A stretch of DNA of 64,000 nt, from contig NC_092568.1 in NCBI RefSeq assembly GCF_037975245.1, forward strand, positions 42,709,631-42,773,630, in the 5' to 3' direction. A program made the translations under genes and the position numbers. Source of the stretch: Apostichopus japonicus. Its lineage: Eukaryota; Echinodermata; Holothuroidea; Aspidochirotida; Stichopodidae. The notes under the pieces are model-generated. The model saw nothing but the letters and a program-made list of their open reading frames with translations. It had not been told where the DNA came from and made no database searches. Positions 30,301 through 42,300 of the stretch are shown here, in pieces (positions within the stretch are counted from its first letter, which is position 1; every line of letters begins with the position of its first letter).

Positions 30301-33300
30301 TAAACACACTTAAATGTTGTGACCAGCTGATTGGGGGCCTCCTATATCCATTTCATGTATTACTCCCATTTACTGTAGTATAAACACACTTAAATGTTGT
30401 GACCAGCTGATTGGGGGCCTACTATATCCATTTCATGACTCCCATTTACTATAGTATAAACACACTTAAGTGTTGTGACCAGCTGATTGGGGGCCTGCTA
30501 TATCCATTTCATGCTCACCCCTGTTCTTGATGCTTAGACAGATAGAAAGAAGTAGTTTACAGACAAGACCTGAACACATTGTAAATTATGTTAATACGTT
30601 TACCTTATGCTTTCTTAATTTCTGTCCCCAGGAGGCCAACTTCTTCAGTTGTTCATATTTTGCTTTGACACTCTCATCCTTCAAACAGAAGGATGCAAAC
30701 TCTTGTCCTACCTCTGAGATAGCCTGTGAGTAGAAAAAAAAACAACATTTGCTCCATATCTATCCACATAGAATCAAACTTAGTCTCTAAATAGTCATGG
30801 ATATCCTCCGTATGGTAACATGTATTCCCTGAACAATAATCAGCAATCAGTTTCTTTCATTAAGTCACAATTATTCCTGAAACAACCACAGCATAAACTG
30901 TCCTCTGTGCTGATAAATATAGAAATTAATGACATGGGTATGTGGTAAATTAATATATTATATTAAATTTTTGTTTTCATCTAGAACAGTCAATGTTAAC
31001 AGTCATTCAATACAGTCAATGTTAGTAGTCATTCAATAAAGTCAATGTTAGTAGTCATTCAATACAGTCAATGTTTGCAGTCATTCAATACAGTCAATGT
31101 TAATAGTCATTCAATACAGTCAATGTTTGCAGTCATTCAATACAGTCAATGTTAGTAGTCATTCAATATAGTCAATGTTAACAGTCATTCAATACAGTCA
31201 ATGTTAATAGTCATTCAATACAGTCAATGTTTGCAGTCATTCAATATAGTCAATGTTAGTAGTCATTCAATACAGTCAATGTTAACAGTCATTCAATACA
31301 GTCAATGTTAATAGTCATTCAATACAGTCAATGTTTGCAGTCATTCAATACAGTCAATGTTAGTAGTCATTCAATATAGTCAATGTTAACAGTCATTCAA
31401 TACAGTCAATGTTAATAGTCATTCAATACAGTCAATGTTTGCAGTCCTTCAATATAGTCAATGTTAGAAGTCATTCAATACAGTCAATGTTAACAGTCAT
31501 TCAATACAGTCAATGTTAATAGTCATTCAATACAGTCAATGTTTGCAGTCATTCAATACAGTCAATGTTAGTAGTCATTCAATACAGTCAATGTTAATAG
31601 TCATTCAATACAGTCAATGTTAACAGTCATTCAATACAGTCAATGTTAATAGTCATTCAATACAGTCAATGTTTGCAGTTATTCAATACAGTCAATGTTA
31701 GTAGTCATTCAATATAGTCAATGTTAGTAGTCACTCAATATAGTCAATGTTAGTAGTCATTCAATACAGTCAATGTTAGGAGTCATTCAATACAGTCAAT
31801 GTTAGTAGTCATTCAATACAGTCAATGTTAGAAGTCATTCAATACAGTCAATGTTAGGAGTCATTCAATGTTAGGAGTCATTCAATACAGTCAATGTTAT
31901 AATACAGTCAATGTTAGTAGTCATTCAATATAGTTAATGTTAATAGTCATTCAATACAGTCAATGTTAGTAGTCATTCAATACAGTCAATGTTAGTAGTC
32001 ATTCAATACAGTCAATGTTAGTAGTCATTCAATACAGTCAATGTTAGTAGTCATTCAATATAGGCAATGTTTTAGTAGTCATTCAATACAGTCAATGTTA
32101 GGAGTCATTCAATACAGTCAATGTTAGCAGTCAACAATATAGGCAATGTTAGTAGTCATTCAATATATTCAATGTTAGTAGTCATTCAATATAGTCAATG
32201 TTAGTAGTCATTCAATACAGTTAATGTTAGCAGTCATTCAATACAGTCAATGTTAGTAGTCATTTAATACAGTCAATGTTAGTAGTCATTCAATACAGTC
32301 AATTTTAGTAGTCATTCAATACAGTCAATGTTAGTAGTCATTCAATATAGTCAATGTTAGTAGTCATTCAATATAGTCAATGTTAGTAGTCATTCAATAC
32401 AGTCAATGTTAGGAGTCATTCAATACAGTCAATGTTAGTAGTCATTCAATACAGTCAATGTTAGAAGTCATTCAATACAGTCAATGTTAGTAGTCATTCA
32501 ATACAGTCAATGTAAGTAGTCAATCAATATAGTCAATGTTAATAGTCATTCAATACAGTCAATGTTAGGAGTCATTCAATACAGTCAATGTTAGAATACA
32601 GTCAATGTTAGTAGTCATTCAATATAGTTAATGTTAATAGTCATTCAATACAGTCAATGTTAGTAGTCATTCAATACAGTCAATGTTAGTAGTCATTCAA
32701 TACAGTCAATGTTAGTAGTCATTCAATACAGTCAATGTTAGGAGTCATTCAATACAGTCAATGTTAATAGTCATTCAATATAGTCAATGTTAGTAGTCAT
32801 TCAATACAGTCAATGTTAGGAGTCATTCAATACAGTCTATGTTAGTAGTCATTCAATACAGTCAATGTTAGTAGTCATTCAATACAGTCAATGTTAGTAG
32901 TCATTCAATACAGTCAATGTTAGAAGTCATTCAATATAGTCAATGTTAGTAGTCATTCAATACAGTCAATGTTAGGAGTCATTCAATACAGTCTATGTTA
33001 GTAGTCATTCAATACAGTCAATGTTAGTAGTCATTCAATACAGTCAATGTTAGTAGTCATTCAATATAGTCAATGTTAATAGTCATTCAATACAGTCAAT
33101 GTTAGTAGTCATTCAATATAGGCAATGTTTAGAAGTCATTCAATATATTCAATGTTAGTAGTCATTCAATACAGTCAATGTTAGAAGTCATTCAATACAG
33201 TCAATGTTAGTAGTCATTCAATATAGGCAATGTTTAGAAGTCATTCAATATATTCAATGTTAGTAGTCATTCAATACAGTCAATGTAAGTAGTCATTCAA

Positions 33301-36300
33301 TACAGTCAATTTTAGTAGTCATTCAATACAGTCAATGTTAGCAGTCATTCAATACAGTCAATGTTAGTAGTCATTCAATATAGGCAATGTTTAGAAGTCA
33401 TTCAATATATTCAATGTTAATAGTCATTCAATACAGTCAATGTTAGAAGTCATTCAATACAGTCAATGTTAGTAGTCATTCAATACAGTCAATGTTAGGA
33501 GTCATTCAATACAGTCAATGTTAGTAGTCATTCAATACAGTCAATGTTAATAGTCATTCAATATAGTCAATGTTAGTAGTCATTCAATACAGTCAATGTT
33601 AGGAGTCATTCAATACAGTCTATGTTAGTAGTCATTCAATACAGTCAATGTTAGTAGTCATTCAATACAGTCAATGTTAGTAGTCATTCAATATAGTCAA
33701 TGTTAGAAGTCATTCAATACAGTCAATGTTAGTAGTCATTCAATATAGGCAATGTTTAGAAGTCATTCAATATATTCAATGTTAATAGTCATTCAATACA
33801 GTCAATGTTAGAAGTCATTCAATACAGTCAATGTTAGTAGTCATTCAATATAGGCAATGTTTAGAAGTCATTCAATATATTCAATGTTAGTAGTCATTCA
33901 ATATAGGCAATGTTTAGAAGTCATTCAATATATTCAATGTTAATAGTCATTCAATACAGTCAATGTTAGAAGTCATTCAATACAGTCAATGTTAGTAGTC
34001 ATTCAATACAGTCAATGTTAGGAGTCATTCAATACAGTCAATGTTAGTAGTCATTCAATACAGTCAATGTTAATAGTCATTCAATATAGTCAATGTTAGT
34101 AGTCATTCAATACAGTCAATGTTAGGAGTCATTCAATACAGTCTATGTTAGTAGTCATTCAATACAGTCAATGTTAGTAGTCATTCAATACAGTCAATGT
34201 TAGTAGTCATTCAATATAGTCAATGTTAGAAGTCATTCAATACAGTCAATGTTAGTAGTCATTCAATATAGGCAATGTTTAGAAGTCATTCAATATATTC
34301 AATGTTAATAGTCATTCAATACAGTCAATGTTAGAAGTCATTCAATACAGTCAATGTTAGTAGTCATTCAATATAGGCAATGTTTAGAAGTCATTCAATA
34401 TATTCAATGTTAGTAGTCATTCAATACAGTCAATGTAAGTAGTCATTCAATACAGTCAATTTTAGTAGTCATTCAATACAGTCAATGTTAGCAGTCATTC
34501 AATACAGTCAATTTTAGTAGTCATTCAATACAGTCAATGTTAGCAGTCAACAATATAGGCAATGTTAGTAGTCATTCAATATATTCAATGTTAGTAGTCA
34601 TTCAATACAGTCAATTTTAGTAGTCATTCAATACAGTCAATGTTAGCAGTCATTCAATACAGTCAATTTTAGTAGTCATTCAATACAGTCAATGTTAGCA
34701 GTCATCAATACTGTCAATGTTAGTAGTCATTCAATACAGTCAATGTTAGTAGTCATTCAATACAGTCAATGTTAGCAGTCAACAATATATTCAATGTTAG
34801 TAGTCATTCAATATATTCAATGTTAGTAGTCATTCAATACAGTCAATGTTAGTAGTCATTCAATACAGTCAATGTTAGTAGTCATTCAATACAGTCAATG
34901 TTAGAAGTCATTCAATACAGTCAATGTTAGTAGTCATTCAATACAGTTAATGTTAGCAGTCATTCAATACAGTCAATGTTAGTAGTTATTCAATACAGTC
35001 AATGTTAGTAGTCATTCAATACAGTCAATTTTAGTAGTCATTCAAGACAGTCAATGTTAGCAGTCATTCAATACAGTCAATGTTAGTAGTCATTCAATAC
35101 AGTCAATGTTAGCAGTCATCAATACTGTCAATGTTAGTAGTCATTCAATACAGTCAATGTTAGTAGTCATTCAATACAGTCAATGTTAGCAGTCAACAAT
35201 ATAGGCAATGTTAGTAGTCATTCAATATATTCAATGTTAGTAGTCATTCAATATAGTCAATGTTAGTAGTCATTCAATACAGTTAATGTTAGCAGTCATT
35301 CAATACAGTCAATGTTAGTAGTCATTCAATATAGTCAATGTTAGTAGTCATTCAATATAGTCAATGTTAGTAGTCATTCAATATAGTCAATGTTAGTAGT
35401 CATGCAATATAGTCAATGTTAGGAGTCATTAAATAGTCAATGTTAGTAGTCATTCAATATAGTCAATGTTAGTAGTCATTCAATACAGTCAATGTTAGCA
35501 GTCATCAATACTGTCAATGTTAGTAGTCATTCAATACAGTCAATGTTAGTAGTCATTCAACACAGTCAATGTTAGCAGTCATCAATATAGGCAATGTTAG
35601 TAGTCATTCAATATATTCAATGTTAGTAGTCATTCAATATAGTCAATGTTAGAAGTCATTCAATACAGTCAATGTTAGTAGTCATTCAATACAGTCAATG
35701 TTAGTAGTCATTCAATAAACTCAATGTTAGTAGTCATTCAATACAGTCAATGTTAATAGTCATTCAATACAGTCAATGTTAGTAGTCATTCAATATAGTC
35801 AATGCTACTAGTCATCAATATAGCCAATGTTAGAAGTCATTCAATATAATCAATGTTAGCATTCATTCAATACAGTCAATGTTACTAGTCATTCAGTATA
35901 GTCAATGTTAATAGGCCTTCTATATTGTCATTTTAAGTGTTAGATACAGCTATTGAGCCTTACACTCACCATTATTTTCTTATTGACATATCCTGATGAC
36001 TGAGTCTATCAACTTACCATAATTTTCTTGTAGTTATATCCTGACGATGCACAAAGCTGTTTCAACTTCTTTGAAGCTGATGGTTTACGTAAAAGTAGCA
36101 GAAAACTCAATGCCAGAGACTGATTTACATTTTCTGCTTCAAAAATCTGACAAATAGAAGAAGACAATTCTATATTCAAAGAACTAATAACGAGATGCCA
36201 AATTCAATGTATTCTTAAAACAACAACATAACAATGAAAACGCAATCATTTGCAATGACAAACCCGAAAAGACAGTTGCTCTACAGAGGTAGACTCAACC

Positions 36301-39300
36301 AAGGAAGGATAAAACCTATGATTATAAGTCAAATTACTGGCATGACAAAACCATGGAATGCTAAACAGGACCATAGTCAATAATGACATGTAAAACCACA
36401 TACTGAGTTACGTATAAATGGTTATCTACTAATAAACAAGGTAATTTTGTGCTATTACATTGTTATTATCTAATCACTCTCATAGGAGGGGTATTGTAGT
36501 TCCTTTCCCAGTTTGGGCCATATACAGCTCTGTCAGTTGCCATTGCAACAGTTGCCATGGTAATGGTTAATTTTCCTGAGTAGAAACTCTCGGGGGGGGG
36601 GGATCACCCATGGTTGGGTAAGTCCATGACTAAGGGAACTCTCGGGGGGATCACCCATGGTTGGTAAGTCCATGACTAAGGGAGGGGGGGTCACCCATGG
36701 TTGGGTAAGTCCATGACTAAGGGAGGGGACAAAATGTGTCTGTGTGTCCAGTTTGGTATCAAAACCTCCTAACTGCTGAGTTGATTTCTTTAAACTTTGT
36801 GTGAAATTTGGTTGAAATCTATTTTTTTTTTATAACTCCCAGGAGAAACATTGAAATGGAACCTTTGCAGGTATAATTGAAATGTCAATTAGTTCTTTCC
36901 TCTGATTGCCAGATTGCAAAGCTAATACTAAATTGGTTCATTTGAAATCAGTGCTTGCTGGCGATAAGATATGCAACTCTGTGGATTGACAGTTATTTAC
37001 AGTTCATCAGTCTGTAGATGTAAGACACCATTTATAATAGATGTATCCAATTGTCTTCAATGGGACTAAAGTGAAGATAACATTTTTGAAACATCAAACA
37101 TATCTAACTCTCTAGTTATCCCTTTACAGATTTTCATTAGTTTAATCTGTGTGAGTACAGTATTGACTACATTGATGCTTACTTTGTCCAGGAGCAGAGA
37201 AGCACACCTCTCAGCCACAGCAAAGTCTTTACCCAGGATTGACTTCATAGTTTTCATTTCTTCAACAATGCCATCCTTCATCTAAAGTAAAATGGAACAT
37301 TTAGAAACAATATTCAATAAACTGTGATGAAAGAAATAGATTTGACTTCATGGAAACACTAACTCACTCTGTGAGGAAATAGCATATTTGATTATGTGAT
37401 GCAAGTGTTACCAGACAATTATTAACTAGAGCTGTGAAGAGTCACATACCTTGGGGTGAACTAAGGTGGCAGCAATGATGTTACCATCAATATAGCCAAT
37501 ACCAGACATCATCACCTCCACAGCAACCATTAAAGTCATCTGATGGTGGTTGTTACCAGTCAGGTATTCAATTAGCTCATCCCCAGTAGTCTGCAACTGG
37601 GGTAGGTAGTAGACTGGTGGACTGCTTCCTTCAGTTGGATCTATGAATGAAATCAATACCCTCAAATCAATATTACATAAGATAGGAATATTCATTGCAT
37701 AATCAATTTGTACAGATGTAAACATTGATCAGGCAAGTGAAACAAACTTAAGGATTGACAGAGCAAAGCTTACACAATTTCAGGGTGATCATTACAGGCT
37801 AAACGTAATTTAGGGTGGATCAAACAAGCTTACAATGAGTCAAGCTAGAAATGGCTAGGCTCACAATGAGTCAGGCCTGATGAGACCAGATTTATACCAA
37901 GCAGGTAAAATAAAAATGACTTGAGTAGTGGTTTATAAATACCAGCTGAGTGTTGTAATGACTGGCCAAGAAGTATACAGAGCTGGTAGGTCCGTATGCA
38001 TTAGCGTTACACGGGTCCAAAAATCGGGAACCGGGTACCCGAGAGCCGTTACCCGTCGGGTATCCGGGTACCCAGAAAAAAATGGTTTACCCTCGTGTGT
38101 CGCGTCTTTCAAGAAATTACATATTGCAGTGTATAAATTTAAGAAATTTCAAGTGGTTGTCCCCAGGACAACCAGCTCACCAATTTTTGGTTGTACTGCT
38201 GAAATTTTGGTAGTCCTGCAGTGGAAACATGTAAAGTACGTTATATGGTTTTGGGATGGCCAAAGGAACTCCAATTAGGAGAAGATACATTTCATTCAAC
38301 TTCATCACCTTGTTTACAACATCTTCTAACTTTGAGCCCCATATTGAAGACAGGGAATTTGGCAAATTAGTCTAACACAGTGGACGGAGAAAGAGAGATA
38401 TATGGAGGGGACGTTCAAAGAGAATATCTGAGTTTGTTATGAACTGTTCCCTTGAAAATAAATAAATAACCAGTGCTGGAAAACCTTGTTCAATTTCCCG
38501 CGAACACACTGCCGATTTCCTGCCGTAGTTCGCGCAGCAAACACAACGAGCACACGTAGCGCCTGAGCATAAAAGCGTGGGGTCCAGGGGCCCGCCTTAG
38601 TTACCCGGTGGGGTCAAGGGGGCGAATGCCCCAGAAAATTTTGGTATTTTTGCGTGTCTGGTGATAAAAAATTCGCAGCTGAGGATGCAAAATACTGACA
38701 ACTTTTTGAATTTAAATTGTTAGGAAGCTGATGAAAATTTTAAAATGACAAGTTAGAGTAGCTATACTATGTTATAAAATGAAAAAAGATTGAATCTGTC
38801 TTGCAATCTTTAAAAAGTTTAACTTACAAAACTTCCGATATTATGAAACAAACAACGTTCGGCAAAGCCCCGTTTCTAGACTGCCTAACAATGAATAGCT
38901 TGCACTATATGTTCATCAATTTACAACTGCAGTGTTTAACCCTACTTAAATACTACGGTAGGCTACATGTGCTGAATTTCCCAGGTACCTTGCCAAACAA
39001 CTGTGAGCTCATCCCCTGTCTAACACCTGTTTGTTTATATTTTTTGGCACGTTTCCAAGGAACGTTTCATGGACTAGTATTAATTAGGTCAGTCAGTAAA
39101 GGATTGGTAAAGTTATGCGAATTATTATCTTAGACGTTCAAGAAAAGTAGGTAAAATATCCCCGTAACAGTAAGGTAAGTAAAACACACCTCAAGCCAAC
39201 TGACTCCTCCTCATGAACAAAACAATATATTCCCCATGATACACGAGGCACAGTCCACACCATACACGCATTCAGTAGCACGATATCAAGGCCCCTACAG

Positions 39301-42300
39301 TAGGCCTAGCTATGGCCATCTTGATGAAAGTAAACCTTGTAATCACATGTTTTAGGCCACTTGGCATGATTAACTAATGCTTAATATTGTTTCCATGTTC
39401 TTGTAAAAAAGGTTAACTTCGCAATATACAATTACTTGTGTTTTTGTAGTTACGTGAGATCCGTAACCGGCGAGGTGGTTAGGCTATTTGCTATACACTT
39501 AACTATGGTAGGAATTTGTATTTTTGGAAATTCTAGAAAATACTTTCTTTTCCCCGCTTAACACCAGATGTGGTCTTAAGGTTTATTCATAAATGGGTGT
39601 ACTAGAGCCTTGTTTACATGATATTAGTTGCATGTAGCGCAATATGCCAGTTTCACATGAATATTTCGAAAGGTTTTTGCTCGATCTTTCGTAAAATTTG
39701 AAAGGTGTACCAACTTACTTTTCGTACACAATTGCTAATTTCTCTACTGATTTTCAGTTTTTTTTCTATACAGTCAAGTGAATACGTTGTGCATTTAGTA
39801 TTAACTTATCACGAATGCAAAAAAGATGCAGGGATTTCCAGCAGACAAATGTTTTCTTTGCGGGATTACTGAGTCAGTTGAAGGGAACACTAGAGGGAAC
39901 ACTGAACAGCTGTACTGTATCGAGGGGGGAGTCAATATTGACTCCCACCCCCTTCGATACAGTACAGCTGTTCAGTGCGTCATAGTACTGGCCAAATGAA
40001 AACTATTGTATAGTGTGTACATGCGGTAGGGCACGTAGCAGTGGTGGATGGGCGGGGTCTTTGCCCGTGGGGGTAAATCTGAACTCTGATTGGCCTTTGT
40101 TGACAAACGGACGGAACAGAAAATACCATGAATCTTGAACTGAGTGGTCCATGTCAATGTGAGGGCTCGGCCTTTCTCAGGCTAATAGAACATGCGTATA
40201 CGTCTGCGTATATTATTTATTGGATGAAGGTAGAGTTTGGAATGAGTTTCTTCTTATGTGAAATGTAATTTTACGTTTTTGGTTTCACGCTTGTTTCCGT
40301 GTCTTTTTCAGTTTGTTTCACGGAACATTCACCAGCCTTTTCGAAAGTTTTTGGTTGTCCACCAGGCAACCAGTAATTCACGATTTGACAAGTTTTGGTT
40401 GCCTGGCAGGTAATTTGGTCGTCTCGGACGACTGGACGACCGCTAAATTTACACACTGTATTGGATGCTACTGACAATGTTTTCATGTTCAAATACGTAG
40501 GTGTAAGATAAGGTATAAAACCTACCTCAATAATTTCTATTTGCTTTTGTTTCTTTCATTAACTTGTTAATAACTTCATATAATTAACATCACTACTAAC
40601 ATCGCACTGCCGCCACTGCTTATGTTTGAACTCAACCTCTATTGGATCAGACCATATAAATACCCAATTTAGCTCTTATACAGTTTTTACTACTACTATC
40701 TATTATGCAGGGCCAGGGTTGCATTAGTCGCGAGATTGCACGATTTGCCCAATTTGATCGCATTTTGATAAACGTTTATGAAAAAAGCCACTTGCGATTA
40801 TTATTTTTTAGTTATCCTGTCTATAATTCATTAGTAACATATCGTAAAATTCCTTGTCAGTCTTTCCTTCTATGTAATAAACGAATGATTAAATAATAAT
40901 TGTGAGAATTCTTTCAATTTCTTCCACATGGTAGCCTAACACCACACTAAGTCAATTGGGAAATCTAGCCTAACCATCTGTTTATTCGCTGAAACTGTGA
41001 AGCGGTTATAAGATATCCATGGAATACTTTCAATTATTATTGTTACCTTCGACCACATGGTTGCCTAACACCACACTAAGTCAATGGAGATATCTAGCCT
41101 ATCCATCTGTTTATTCGCTGTAATTGTGACGCAGTTATAAGATATCTATGGAATACTTTCATTATTGCTGTTATCTTCGACCACATGGTTGTCTAACACC
41201 ACACTTAGTCAATGGGGTAATCTAGCCTAACCATCTGTTTATTAGCTGAAATTGTGACACAGTTATAATATATCCATGGAATACTTTCGTAATTGCTGTT
41301 ATCTTTGAAAACATGGTAGCCTAACACCACACTAAGTCAATGGGAGAATCTTGCCTAACCATCGGTTGGCAAAAAAAAAAAAATAAGACTTTGCGTAGGA
41401 TTCTGGTTATAAATTAGGAACGGGGTAGTATCCCGTCGGGCGGGTACCCGGATACCCTGTGCAAACACTATTATGCATTGTACATTAGTTTACAAATACC
41501 AGCTGAGTGGGTATTGGTTAGCCAAGAAGTATACAGAGCTTGTAGGTCCTTATGCATTGAACATTAGTTTACAAATACCAGCTGAGTAGGCATTGACTAG
41601 CCAAGAAGTATACAGAGATGGTAGGTCCTTATGCATTGTACATTAGTTTACAAATACCAGCTGAGTAGGCATTGACTAGCCAAGAAGTATACAGAGCTTG
41701 TAGGTCCTTATGCATTGAACATTAGTTTACAAATACCAGCTGAGTGGGCATTGACTAGCCAAGAAGTATACAGAGCTGGTAGGTCCTTATGCATTGTACA
41801 TTAGTTTACAAATACCAGCTAAGTGGACATTGACTAGCCAAGAAGTATACAGAGCTGGTAGGTCCTTATGCATTGTACATTAGTTTACAAATACCAGCTA
41901 AGTGGACATTGACTAGCCAAGAAGTATACAGAGCTGGTAGGTCCTTATGCATTGTACATTAGTTTACAAATACCAGCTGAGTGGGCATTGACTAGCCAAG
42001 AAGTATACAGAGATGGTAGTTCCTTATGCATTGAACATTAGTTTACAAATACCAGCTGAGTGGGCATTGACTAGCCAAGAAGTATACAGAGCTGGTAGGT
42101 CCTTATGCATTGTACATTAGTTTACAAATACCAGCTAAGTGGACATTGACTAGCCAAGAAGTATACAGAGATGGTAGTTCCTTATGCATTGAACATTAGT
42201 TTACAAATACCAGCTGAGTAGGCATTGGTTAGCCAAGAAGTATACAGAGCTGGTAGGTCCTTATTCATTGTACATTAGTTTACAAATACCAGCTGAGTAG

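Larger units (their letters stand above)
38002..41470. mobile_element. hAT-like non-autonomous DNA transposon with 8-bp target-site duplication
   Basis: A 3,469-bp element interrupts the 79-bp array. The 8-bp target copies are gtatgcat (37994-38001) and ttatgcat (41471-41478), the latter being the array's own sequence. Ends are TAGCGTTACACGGG and, reverse-complemented, TAGTGTTTGCACAGGG. Both continue into ccgggtacccg-type subterminal sequence (about 38031-38070 and 41420-41455). An 8-bp duplication and TAGxGTTxxCAC-type ends fit the hAT superfamily. I see no transposase reading frame. The interior holds a 78-bp palindrome (39900-39977), a 128-bp tandem repeat (40915-41372) and a diverged internal duplication (around 38160-38230 and 40340-40450). 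Confidence 0.85.

Noticed and set aside
30985-35935. Possible CRISPR array (short regular repeats)
   Set aside because: There are no unique spacers; the whole 26-bp unit repeats head to tail, and the context is a spliced animal gene.
37066-37182. Extension of exon e17 to the end of its open frame
   Set aside because: A good donor GTAAGC follows the conserved LLLDK, and homology resumes in e18 in phase.
38002-41470. Coding potential in the hAT-like element (ORFs at 37928, 38801, 40271, 42431)
   Set aside because: Short, without transposase motifs I can recognise; two of them extend across the element borders.
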